A DNA stretch of 64,000 bases from Acanthacorydalis orientalis (GCA_034766995.1 CM068315.1:12120010-12184009), one strand, 5' to 3'. Shown: positions 25,016 to 35,948, counted from the stretch's first letter. Notes: generated from the letters alone by a model not told the origin. Numbers and translations: made by a program.

Positions 25016-25522
25016 ATCGGTGTACAAATTAATTCAGTGCCTTTCTAACGAAAAATGAATGTTTATGAAAAATGAAATTTCAATCCGAAAAATGTCCCTC
25101 ATTATTTAATATAACTTTGCTCAATCTGTCTGGTAACTGGCGAATCTCTTGTAGAAAAAAAGATGGCAACTTTGAGTCGATGAAATCGTAATGTAATTTC
25201 GGACATCTTACACTATTTAAGCATTTTTATATGTTTTATGTGTCACGAAATTTTTCCTATAAGGCTAACAAAATCATTACCGCTGCTTCGGAAGCATTTC
25301 TCTCTGCTACATTGCGACAATGCTTAAATATGTTACTCTTCGGACACCATCGTCTTCACTATTGTTTTGTGAAGTTATACCAATTGCTTAAACAAGATAT
25401 ATAGTGTTTTTAAATGTTAAAATTGATATTTAAAAATTGTAAAATGCCGTGAAAATACTTTAATTTAAAACAGAGTAATGATTGATTCATTTTAAAGGTA
25501 CATAATTAATTTTTACATCTAA
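25016..25522 (-). mobile_element. Deleted mariner of a second family (copy B)
   Basis: Complete non-autonomous copy. Left end ATCGGTGTACAAATTAATTC and complement of the right end TTAGATGTAAAAATTAATTA form the inverted repeats. TA flanks at 25014-25015 and 25523-25524. Minus strand: a broken N-terminus (ATGGTGTCCGAA start near 25345-25356, THKTYKN near 25235-25255) leads straight into YDFIDSKLPSFFLQEIRQLP near 25130-25190, followed by DRLSKVILNNEGHFSD and a stop. The last part is the normal mariner C-terminus ('LP.RW.K.V...G.YF'). The catalytic domain is missing between the two pieces. Length 507 bp against about 1.3 kb for an intact mariner. Confidence 0.8.
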
Positions 25523-25524
25523 TA

Positions 25525-26048
25525 TATTACAGGAAAATAGCAGATATAGACTTTCCGTTTTTGAAATGATTTTTTGTTATTATACAATATAATATTGAGG
25601 AATAACTTATAATACTAACCAACAGCAAATGTAATCAAAAATATAGAATATGTTTTGTAATGTTGATAGTGTAAATAAATAATCTGATCCGATAATACAA
25701 ATCGTTACCATAATTCGATTCTTGTACTGAAATGTTTTCGTAAAGTACGGTATTATGAATGGAAAACGTAATAAAGTATTGCCGCGAAACTTCTTAATTA
25801 GGTTATCTTCAGTGTTAGTTTTGGATATACAGAACGAGATATGTCTGTGAGGTATCTTCTACCAGGGTAACATTTCTGTATAACGACCACTGTGAAAAGC
25901 GGAACATATAATTCTCAACTGCATTAATTTAACTTTAGCAACACTCATCAGTTATCTTGTCAGTGCGTACAAGTTTGTACAAAATTTATCTTTCTGAATG
26001 TCATTAAGATATGTATTTTTGACGTTGCTTTAAATATCTATCTTTCCA

Positions 26049-26088
<40 letters not shown>

Positions 26089-26970
26089 TTTGTGTGCTTA
26101 GAAGAATAGAATTTTCTGAAAAATGTAAAAAAAGGCGACCGTTGATTCAATATGTAAAAAGATGTCTTTTTCGTAACTGATAGATTATTCAGTCTGTGAC
26201 AATAAAGCTTTCATTCTTTACCCATCTGTATGTTCTTATGGTAGAAGATAACATCGAGGAGGAGAAAAAAAGAATGCGTATGCTGCAAAAGTCAACACGT
26301 TCTACGAACTGAAAGAAAGGTTGCGATAAACTATTACTTCTGCTACCTCGGACATTAAACGACGTACGACAGGAAGTGGATTACTGACAGGATGTCTGTG
26401 GGGACACTTCTTGTGTCTAAATCAAACATACATACGTATAGTTATATATATATATATATATAAATTAGTCGAAATGACTTGTTAGCAGTTATATCTTCTT
26501 ACATACATCGATTAACGGATAAAAATTATTTAAGTGCATGAAAATATATTATATTTGATTTTATTTATGAAATTTTTAGCAGTTTCTTTAAATTTTTTAT
26601 GCATGGGAATACAGTGTACTTTTTTATACACTATTCGATTTAAATTTATCATTTTAATAAAAATAGAAAACAATTTATATATATATATATATATATATGT
26701 TTGTAAAAAAATCAACTTTAGAACTTAAGAATGATATTCATTTCGATTAAACACAATTTGTGAATCATACGAATGTTTTCAAACATTTTAAGTTTCAATA
26801 TCTACAACCATTGGGTTCTAGTTCAAATTAAAACTGACAGTATAATAGAAAAGATTAGTCTTTCGAAACATTATTATTGATCAGTTATGCTTCATAAATT
26901 TAAAAATTGATTTCATTCACTGGTATCTAAAAGAATCAATTGTGAAGTATTTCGTTATGAGGCGTTTTTA
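25525..26970. other. AT-rich intergenic sequence, no gene
   Basis: (TA)n arrays at about 26052-26085, 26443-26461 and 26676-26699. A GC-richer patch at 26190-26410 and a weaker one at 25740-25920 are unassigned. The frames at 26530-26728 cross a (TA)n array. Confidence 0.65.
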
Positions 26971-27250
26971 TTGATGTAAAATTTAATTCTGTACCTTTAA
27001 ATAAAAATCAATCAGAAGTCTGTTTTAAATTCAAATATTTTACTTCATTTGAGATCTTAAAATGCCAAATTTAATATTTGAAAACACTATTTATCTTGAC
27101 CAAGCAATTGGTATAACTTTAAAAAAAGTAGTAAACACTATGGCGCACTGAAAAGCAAATTATAAAGCATTGCATACTTTTCGTATTTCAGTTGAAAAAA
27201 ATGCTGCCAAATCCGCAGTAATGATTTGTCTGTTTCAATATTTATTTCTA
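26971..27250 (+). mobile_element. 5' fragment of the second mariner family (copy C)
   Basis: Starts after a TA (26969-26970) with TTGATGTAAAATTTAATTCT and GTACCTTTAAA, which matches the terminal repeat of copies A and B. TTGACCAAGCAATTGGTATAACTT at 27098-27121 is the complement of the matching block in copies A and B. An ATG at 27139 opens an N-terminus (IIKHCILFVFQLKKM in shifted frames; KNAAKSAVMIC). No 3' terminus is recognisable before the (TA)n array at 27348, so the copy is truncated or decayed beyond about 27250. Confidence 0.6.
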
Positions 27251-27344
27251 GCATGCGATCTAAATCAGGAATTTCATTTGTTAAAATTAAATAACGGTAT
27301 TTTTCTAAAGTATCATTAGCATTTGAAGTTCACGTGTAAAGATC

Positions 27345-27347
<3 letters not shown>

Positions 27348-27396
<49 letters not shown>

Positions 27397-27465
27397 GAAT
27401 ATGTATATGTGTTTAATGTATTATATACATACATATATATGTGTATATATATATATATATATTAT
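27348..27465. repeat. (TA)n arrays
   Basis: TA runs at 27348-27391 and 27425-27465, separated by GTATGGAATATGTATATGTG. Confidence 0.9.
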
Positions 27466-27664
27466 ACAGTGGTACACACAGGGAAGGGAAAAGAGCCCTG
27501 GAACCCCCTAAAAGAAAAAGCATTAGAAAACAAAACAAAATCATCACGCGAAAATGTTCCTATATACACACACAGACATTAATGTAACCACAAATGAAGT
27601 AATTCAAGAACTCTGTAGAAAGAAAGAAAACTTATTTTATTCTTTACGAATTTTTTTTATAATC

Positions 27665-27845
27665 ACTTAATGAATTTTATTGAATTCACCTTAAAACTTT
27701 GTTTGTCAGCTCAACTCGTACTTTAGTTCAGTTGAACTTCTAGTATTAAATTAAACTAAAATCGTAAATAAAAAATAACTTAACTTTTTTTGACTTCTGC
27801 GCCCCTTATTAATATTTCCATGTGACAGATTAAATTGAATCGCCC
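27665..27845. mobile_element. Short TA-flanked MITE (copy 2, inverted)
   Basis: The complement begins GGGCGATTCAATTTAATC after a TA and includes AAGGGGCGCAGAAGTC, matching the copy at 20554-20759. The internal ATTTTAGTTTAATTTAATAC block also matches. The right end abuts a long (TA)n/(TG)n array. The left end is poorly conserved and placed approximately. Confidence 0.6.
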
Positions 27846-27880
<35 letters not shown>

Positions 27881-27974
27881 GTGTGTGTGTGTATATATAT
27901 ATAAGTATATATACATATGTGTGTGTGTATATATATAAGTATATATACATATGTGTGTGTGTATATATATATAA

Positions 27975-28026
<52 letters not shown>

Positions 28027-28037
28027 ATATATATATA

Positions 28038-28097
<60 letters not shown>
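27846..28097. repeat. Compound (TA)n/(TG)n array with higher-order repeats
   Basis: About 250 bp. A unit of roughly 35-45 bp (GTGTGTGTATATATATAAG followed by TATATATACATAT) recurs at about 27880, 27917 and 27956. Pure TA and TG blocks follow. It produces a spurious 186-codon Tyr/Ile/His/Thr frame on the minus strand and Tyr/Ile/Cys/Val frames on the plus strand. Confidence 0.9.
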
Positions 28098-28100
<3 letters not shown>

Positions 28101-29285
28101 ATAATATTATATACTTTCTTATAAGGAATGAGTAAAAGAGTAAGCGATAATAATAAAACAGAAGAGAAGAAATAAACATAAACTTTGTTTTAATTAAGTT
28201 TTGTATTCTTGAGGAGGGATGTTTTATTTTATATATGTATGTGCACATAAAAACTATTAAGACAGATAAATTGTTGAAGTATAAATCAGTTTTTGCGATG
28301 TTTATTTGCAATTAAGAGTTTTTATTGCGTTCAAATGAAAAAGATGTTTTAAAAAAGAAATATACTTGTTTTATTTCGTTCATACAGCTTTAATAAAAAA
28401 ATATATATGTTTAATTCGGATTACAAACTTTTAATGAGTACATGTTCTATTTCCATGAATTTGTTTCTAATTATGTTGTTTTCTAGAAGTAAAGTATCAA
28501 TTTTTTTTAAATTAATTCTCGAATACAACAGAACTTTCGATGTTATGCTACAAGATATTGTTTCTACAGAACATTGAGAATTGTGTTCATGTCCCTTACG
28601 AGATTTCAACGTACGATACAGACTACTGATCCTACTTGTTTTCTTGGAATGTATACATGTTTTAATACGATGTAGTCAATCTTGTTAGAAAAGTTTTCAA
28701 ATGGAAAAATATACTGTAGTAATAAATATGTAAAGAAAATAATATATTTATTTTTTTCAAAAAAAATTTTACCCTTTTTCAAAATAATTTAAAGAATATC
28801 GAAAATTGAAGATTATTGTCGAAAACATATTGTGTGGAGAAAGGTTTGTGTAAATGTCGACTGTGACTAAATTTATCATTCTATTTGAAATAAATATTTA
28901 TGTAGGAGTAAAAGAACTTCCTATCGTGTTTTTTTTTGCTTTCTAAAATATTTTACGAGGCAAAACCGTTTTATATTATAAAAAAATCAAGATGTATGTA
29001 TTATTATTGTCATATATTTTTTTGTTGTTTTAATGATTCATATGTTTTTTTTAAAAAAATGAAACAGTATTAAAGACAAATTCATATTTAATTATCTTAG
29101 ATAATCATGAAATCATTACAGGGTTTATTTATGTATCTAACATACTTTTTAACAAGATAGCAAGTAAAAAATAACTTCAAATAAAATGATATAGCATTGT
29201 AAATAATTTCTTTATTTAAATGAAACTTCAAAAATACATTTATTAATTCACGTTTTATAAAAAAAAATAATTATTTGTCAGATTT
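28098..29285. other. AT-rich intergenic sequence, no gene
   Basis: Poly-A/T-rich sequence with no repeats of note. The 62-codon frame at 28421-28609 has no recognisable domain. Confidence 0.7.
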
Positions 29286-29287
29286 AC

Positions 29288-29328
29288 GATGTCCGCTCAG
29301 AGGGAATAGTCGAGTGGAAAGGGTTAAT
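29288..29328 (-). mobile_element. Possible piggyBac-type terminal repeat
   Basis: On the minus strand: TTAA followed by CCCTTTCCACTCGACTATTC and then GAGCGGACATCG. piggyBac elements insert at TTAA and begin CCC(T/C)TT, and a CACTCG/GAGCGG subterminal pair fits a piggyBac-like end. No matching opposite end was found in the preceding kilobase, so it is a solo end or a chance match. Confidence 0.4.
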
Positions 29329-29831
29329 TAATATCTTAAGTAACTATCTCAATTATTTATCAAGTTGTACAATCATTTTTATTTCATATTTTGAATACTT
29401 ATACAAATTTAAATGACAACGAAATAGCCTTGAAAGAAAATGAGAGAAAATCTTATCTGAAAACTAATAGAGAATCTAAAATGTTCTATTTTTTTTCCCT
29501 GAAGTTATTTCCTAATTATTTAACATTTTTATAATGACATTTTTGTTGTATTTACGGTATAAGTTTGTTTGTGAAAGTGATTTTAGTGATAATGGTCTAT
29601 GATATATATTGATAAGCCTGGAGTTTAATAAATATTTCTATTCTAATGATAAATATTGATCGAAATCATAAAGTTTATGAAAATTCTTTGAAAACAGTAT
29701 TTCTACAAAACATAAAGAACTTAAATTGTTTCAATTAAAAATGTATTTCTTTTCAAGGAATTATTATTACTTTTTTATTTATTTAAGTATTAAAGATGCA
29801 ATTTAGAAGGTCTTTAAATAACAAACAAATA

Positions 29832-31078
29832 TTAGGTTGGTGCAAAAATAATTGTGGTTTTTATCTTTTAAATTTGACCTCGATTTTTCTAGTAACCGTC
29901 ATCTTTTGTTATAGTCATGTTAATACATGAGTGTAAACAATGAAATTAGCACTATTGATTTCAACTTATATCTATTGTTCTCATTCTTTAGTATTGTCGG
30001 ATGTAACCTTTTAAATTAGTCACGAAAAAAAGAAAATTCGTGTGATTTTATTGTATGACTTTAAATTGGGATGTGGAGAAATAGAAATTGCTCGAAATAT
30101 TTGTTTTTGGAGAAGAGTCAATTAGTGAATGTACAACTCAACACTGGTTCTAAAAAATTCGTAATGGAAACAAAAGTCTTTATGATGAGGATGGTTGTGG
30201 ACGTCCTTCAGCTATAGATAATAATGATTTAAGAACAATTATTGAAGTGGACCCACATAAAACAACTCGAGAGGTAGTAGAAGAACTAAATGTTGATTAT
30301 TCAACCGTTGTTCAAAATTTGAGTATAATTAGAAAAACAAAAAAGCTGGATAAGTCGGTGCTGGATGAACGAAACGACCATCAAGCAATCGGCGATACGA
30401 AATATACTCTGTGCTTCTTTTGTATAAAAAATGATACTTTTCTTGTTGTATTTTCACATGTGATGAAAAGTGGATTCTTTACAACAATCGAAAACGTTCA
30501 TCACAGTGGCTAGATCAAGAAAAAGCATCAAAACAGTTTCCTATACTGAAGATTCATGAAAAAAAGGTTATAATCACTGTTTGCTAATCGGCAAGTGGCA
30601 TCAATCACTACAAATTCTTAAATCCTGGAGAAACAATAATAGGAAAATATTGTTAAGAAATTGAAAAAATGCATGACAAGTTACATTATTTACGACCAGC
30701 ATTAGTCAATCGAAGAGGACCAATTATTCTTCATGATAACGCTCGACCACACGACTCATAAATGATTTAAAAAAATTAAATAAACTGGGTTATGAAACCT
30801 TATCTCACCTAACTTATTCTCCGGACCTGCCTCTTGAGTAATTTCCTACGAGAGAAGGTTTTCTAAAATCAAGCATCAGCTCAAAGCGCTTTCGATGAAT
30901 TCCTTAATTCTAGGACTTCAGAATTCTATCTTGTAGGAATAAACAAACTTGTTTTCCGTTGAGAGAAATGTGTGCAAGCCAATAGTATTCATTTTGATTA
31001 ATGAAGATAATTTTTAACTGATATATGCGTCTTTATACTCGATACATCAAAACCGCAATTATTTTAGCACCAACCTAA
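29832..31078 (+). mobile_element. Near full-length cecropia-type mariner
   Basis: Left end TTAGGTTGGTGCAAAAATAA then TTGTGGTTT; right end AACCGCAATTATTTTAGCAC then CAACCTAA. These are near-perfect inverted repeats of about 29 bp, with TA on each side (29830-29831, 31079-31080). 1247 bp is the full length expected for the lineage that includes vertebrate Hsmar1 and insect cecropia mariners. It is the only copy of this type here that spans the whole transposase region. Confidence 0.92.
30020..31000 (+). pseudogene. Mariner transposase, dead
   Basis: Cut-and-paste transposase split by stops and shifts. Seen: KKIRVILLYDF near 30028; SLYDEDGCGRPSAIDN near 30177; TTREVVEELNVDYSTVVQNL (second HTH) near 30262-30321; KKLDKSVLDERNDHQ near 30340. 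CDEKWILYNNRKRSSQWLDQ carries the first catalytic Asp at about 30462-30464. GINHYKFLNPGETI follows; ILHDNARPH carries the second Asp at 30735-30737; LGYETLSHLTYSPDLPLE comes last. The stop TAA at 30839-30841 falls where the third Asp is expected. D2 to that codon is 104 bases, one base short of the 105 expected for D34D, so a single-base loss lies between them. Sequence blocks match Hsmar1/SETMAR-type proteins closely. The element cannot make active transposase. Confidence 0.9.
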
Positions 31079-31080
31079 TA

Positions 31081-31333
31081 TATATTTAATTTTTTTAATA
31101 AATAATCTAAAACGAAGTTTCCTTCATTTAAACAATAGTTAAAAATGTTGAAAATTAGTTTATTAAAATATTAAAAACAGGTAAAATGAATTATTTTAAC
31201 ATTTCTGGATTTTGTCTATTTAAATTAATTTATTACATATCTTCATTTTGATTATTTTGTACTTCATTATTGGACATGAACTATTTTGAAGTTCTTTTTA
31301 TCTGGAAAATTTATTAATAAATTAATATATATG

Positions 31334-31370
<37 letters not shown>

Positions 31371-32537
31371 ATGTATATGTATTTATGTGACTGAATGAGT
31401 GTATTTAAGACGAATATACTGCTTTGAAAATTCAGTATCGTGTTTAACGTAAAAAGTTTTCTATATAATATGCTTGACTGGAAATTGTATAACTAGAAAG
31501 ATCTGCATCGAAGATCGCAATCGGTGATGTTAGACAGATCCCGTATACTTTTCTTCTTTCAAGACTAGAGTACCCCGTCATAAGAATTATAGGACATTAG
31601 TTTACGACGTAGGGAAATATTCTAGGGCAACACCTCAGTGAGCACAATTCGCTACGATATAATAGCTTTTCTCAACATCAATGTTTGTAACGTAATGTAA
31701 ATCGATATCTAACAACGGTCGGCCGACTTCCGCAGTGAGACCGGGGAGTCAAGACTCTTGTTAGGTATTATCCATCGTTATAAACTACAATTGAAAGAAC
31801 TGAATACGCAGCAGGCACGACCGTGAACGTTTGAAACTCCATTATTGCACGCTTTATCTGTTTAAGCGTTGTCTTTATGTTAAGGAATTTTGTTTCTCAC
31901 GCTTTCGTGTCAGCGAAATTGTCCAATACTTTAAAATTTAGTTGTATTGCCATGACAAAAAGCAAAAGTTATTTAAGTTCTCATTTTATGTTGTATCGAT
32001 TTATTCGCGCTTATTTGTAACTTTATTTTAAAGTCTAGCGAGGAAAAACAATAGCGAAGCTTTCACTTTGAGATCTTAAAGTATACTTCTGAGTTATTTT
32101 TAGATTTAATTTACCAGTGAATATTCTTATTCAAACCGATGAGAAATATTCATTTTTTTTAATGTTTATAAGTTATTGTATGATTTGAGTACTTTCATGT
32201 TTTTATTATTCGTGGAAGATATTAATGCACTTCTTTTTAATTTAATATTCCGATTACATAAGACTTTGAAACCGGGAAGGAGAAAAGGGTGCTGAAAATT
32301 TCTAACAAGTATTTTTTGATTAATTGGACATTCTTTCATCGCAAATAAAATAAAAATTCTAAATTTGTTAGGTACAAAAGAAAATATGTTAATTCAGATT
32401 AGCCATTAGAAATTTCACATCTCTGATATATTGTAGAAAATCGTTGATATTATTCTAGGAAAGATAAATTTCTTGATTGGAAACATATAATTGGAATTCG
32501 AAAAATTGAATACAATTGAAAACTTGTAAAAATAACA
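31081..32537. other. Intergenic sequence with a GC-richer island
   Basis: Compound (TA/TG)n at 31326-31381. The stretch 31490-31870 is clearly less AT-rich than its surroundings and includes the 10-bp palindrome GTCGGCCGAC near 31718, but has no open frame. The remainder is AT-rich and featureless. Confidence 0.6.
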
Positions 32538-32789
32538 TTACTGTTGAGTGTGAAAAATTTTGAAACAATTAATTTTGCGTACAACAGTTTCACATTGGTT
32601 ACATTTTGTATCTGAACATCGGTTTCTCCCATTTGCTTTACAAAATACACACTGTCCTCGTTGACCAAGATCTGACGGTATTTTCTCCAGAAAATGAGGG
32701 GCGTCGATCGGTGTGGATTTGGACTTATTGCAGAAAATGCATTTGGAGCAACTTTTTGAACAATCTGTGAAGCAAATATGAATTTGTGG
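32538..32789 (-). pseudogene. piggyBac-like transposase C-terminal cysteine-rich domain
   Basis: On the minus strand an 83-codon open stretch ends at TAA (32538-32540). Its last 52 residues read HFLEKIPSDLGQRGQCVFC followed by KANGRNRC, TKCNQC and NCFKIFHTQQ. This is the order of the piggyBac C-terminal zinc finger: 'H.....IP.......C..C......C....C..C........CF..(Y/F)HT', then stop. It normally binds the element's subterminal DNA. Cys residues of this stretch are at 47, 50, 58, 63, 66 and 75, and His at 80. The same frame continues upstream with CFTDCSKSCSKCIFC, a second cysteine cluster that I do not expect in piggyBac; it may be chance or intron sequence, since TTGCTTCACAG just upstream resembles a splice acceptor. 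No DDD catalytic core is seen further upstream. A 117-codon frame at 32450-32803 in a different phase is its shadow. Confidence 0.7.
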
Positions 32790-32799
32790 TCAGAAAGAC

Positions 32800-34925
32800 T
32801 CATTCCTTTACTATATATTCGGCAGTAAATAACTTATGCGTTGTAGATTGTAAGATCGAAAATATGGAAGAAATGTTTTTTGTACTATTTGACTGTTTTT
32901 ATTCTAATTTTTTAACAAGAAAAAAATGATTTACCAATGAATCAAAAAATATCGCTGCACACAGAATTTTATTTTTTTTGTAATGCATGTGCAGAATGTA
33001 GTCTCGAATTTTTTTTTACACTTTCTTCCAATGTTAAACTTTTAGAAAAAAATATTATTCAACCCAGAACTCAACATTGCATGTTTTATGGGTTTTCGAA
33101 TGAAAAAATCGATTTTTCTGATTTTTTGACGACTGTAATTTTTTTAATGAAAGAAAGAGTTATAAATTTAGATTCCATTAGAAAGATTAGTGACCTTTAA
33201 ATATATCATCCGAAATATAGTGTTCTGAGATCACAGTTTCTTTAAGAAACATCAATGGATTCTTAGATACATGTATCGCTTCAAAGAGTTAAATATTAAA
33301 ATATATATTTTTATGATAAAATATTATTTTTAGGATATAATAAAAGTTATCAATTTTCCTGTTAATCTTGTTTTTCGTTTTTGATAAGATTTTTATCAAG
33401 AGATTAATACCAAAGTTGAAAAAAAGTCATGCCCGGGTATGGAATTCAAAAAAAATTATTAAAACAAATATTTTCTTGTACACATTCAGTTCGATAAAAA
33501 TAAACTGTCCCCTTATTAAATACATATGAATTTTGTATATATTAATCAAATATTCAAATTTGATTTCAAATTATTCAAGTTTCAATCAATTATCATCAAT
33601 TAAAATTATTTAGATATGTATACCGAATAAAATGTGGATCTAAACAAGAAATTAAATACGTATTAACTCTATCGAATCGATTTGAAAAATAAACAAGTAC
33701 GTGTAATCAATAATGTAGAAATATAATTTTTTATTAATATAAAAAACAAAGTACGTCACGTTTTTCTCATACACACTATCAATCTTCTTCCCACTGTGAT
33801 TGGTATCAGGAAATTGGCAATATTGACAGATAACAAGTACTAATGATCGCTTGCCTAGCATCGAAAAATTGAACGTGATCTGAAACTTGCTCACTGACCA
33901 AAGATATTTTCGATTCCAATAAACGTTTCCATTAATAATTACAACGTTTGGGTGCGAATAATCATTTATCCGTTTAATGTGTTCCTTCTGCATGTATGTA
34001 TATATATATATATATTCATATGAATTAATGAGGTTCCAATTAACGAATGAAAGTTTACTCATTAAAATAATTAAAATGATCTTTTAAATATTAAACCAAA
34101 CGATAATTTAAATGAAAAAAATATTTAACGAAAACAGCGACTCATTAAATGTATACATGTGATCGTTGAACTGAATATCTTTATATTTTTCTTTAATCAT
34201 ATAATTTTTTAAATTTAGTACTTATTCTATATTGTATGAAACTACACCCACGTATATAAAAAAATGTTTATTCAATACGGATTCGATTGAATGCTACTGG
34301 TACGATATGTGAATAAATTGCAGCACAACGTTGTTTTTATGGTAATATATTTTCAAATTAAGTGCATAGCGTTATAGAATACAATATGTAACTTAAACAG
34401 TTCTTTTATATGTTAAAAAGTGCTCGCATACAATTTCATCTAGGTGGGTAGATAACGATTGCATATTATTATAAAGTTGGTAACATAGAAGTGTGAAACG
34501 CTTGCTGAAAAATTGTTTATGTGTACATTAGGTGATTTTTTTTTCTTTTACAGTCATTTTATTGCTTGAGAAATTATAAAACTGTTACTTAAATGGGAGT
34601 CGACGTTTAAAAATGGTAATAATTCAGACCTTATCATTGTTAATATTGCCACTGCGCGTTTTTTCCTTGTAAGAATGATTTATTTTCATTTTATTAATCT
34701 CTAATTAATTGAAATGAATGTATATATATATATACTTAGAAGTTTTATTATAAGTAAAAAAATATAACCTGATTTAGTTGAATCCTTTATATAAATTTAC
34801 TTATTCTTTTATTGCTATTAAAATTTGTTTGGAACTTAAAGTATTTTTTTTTAAATTAATTATTTTAAATAAATGTGAAAGTATTAAATTTGGTAATAAG
34901 TTGTCATTTATTTAAATAAATGGCG

Positions 34926-34957
<32 letters not shown>

Positions 34958-35558
34958 TTAAAATTTATTTCAAAACGAAACTGTTTTTATTTAAATTTAA
35001 ACTTTGATAAAATGAAGAATTGAGTTGATTTTCACTTTTAGTTAAATTCATTCGCAGTGTACTTAAAGTCTATTGTTTTATTTAATGAAAGAATAACTGT
35101 ATTTAAAACAAAAGTAGTCCATTGAAAGTTATTTGAATGTATAATTTCTATATAAGTAAAAATTGAGTTTTATTTCAACGTAGACATAAAACAAATATTT
35201 AATTTTAAGAGAAAGTTTTAAAATGGTAAAAAAATCTAGTTAAATAAGCATATTAAAGTATTAAAACACTTTTTAAATTATTTTTTAAGTGATTATTAAT
35301 GTTTTTTGATTGTTGCTTGTGCAGATTTAATAATGATACATAATTTGTGGAGAGTGAAAAATTAATTTGTAAAAATGAATTTAACCACTCTGGAAGAACT
35401 GTATTATGATAAAAAGTTGTTTTAAAATTATCTCAGAAAGAGAAAAATCTTTTCATTGCTAAAGGTCGAAATTAATTACAGAAAACAAAAAATTTGATAA
35501 AGAAGTATTTAATAACAATTAGATAAATTGGAATTGTTATATGATTTATTTCATATTT
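32800..35558. other. AT-rich intergenic sequence; one unexplained open frame
   Basis: No identified gene. The minus-strand frame at 33652-34062 (136 codons) has a non-repetitive stretch of about 75 residues (HPNVVIINGNVYW, ICQYCQFPDTNHSGKK) that I do not recognise. The plus frame at 32937-33200 is likewise unknown. (TA)n at 34925-34952. Confidence 0.5.
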
Positions 35559-35566
35559 GACTAGTA

Positions 35567-35948
35567 CAGTGTTTTTTAACTGTGTTTCGTGGAACCCTGA
35601 GGTTCAGCGTAACCCATTCAGAGATTTCGCGAATCAGTCAAAATTCAAAAGAATTTTCGAAAAAAAAAACGTGAAAAGCTAAAAATTCAAAATAGGTAAT
35701 TTATACTAATTTCTTTTATTTCTATAAATACGTATTATCACTTATTATTATGCAGTAAAACTGTATTTTTGAACACATATTACCAGTTTACTGAAACAGA
35801 TATAATTAATAAAATTTGGTCATGTAAGACAGCTGATTTTCAAATCTTGTGGGATACGAATCATGAGTTTTCTGGGAATGGTAGGGGTTTCGCAAAAAAA
35901 TATAAAATCTTAAAGGTTCCGTGAGTCCACGAAGTTTGAAGACCACTG
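35567..35948. mobile_element. hAT-type MITE
   Basis: Left end CAGTGTTTTTTAACTGTGTT then TCGTGGAACC; complement of the right end CAGTGGTCTTCAAACTTCGT then GGACTCACGGAACC. These are the classic CAGTG..TT...AAC hAT terminal repeats. The flanking 8-mers GACTAGTA (35559-35566) and GTCTAGTA (35949-35956) match at 7 of 8 positions, the hAT duplication length. About 382 bp, no transposase. A 67-codon frame across it is incidental. Confidence 0.85.

Noticed and set aside
27751..28311. Longest open frame in the window, 186 codons on the minus strand
   Set aside because: Most of it is Tyr/Ile/His/Thr translated from the (TA/TG)n array; no domain, no plausible protein.
32450..32803. 117-codon minus-strand frame
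   Set aside because: It is in a different phase from the piggyBac finger over the same bases; the Cys/His spacing in the other phase is much more informative.
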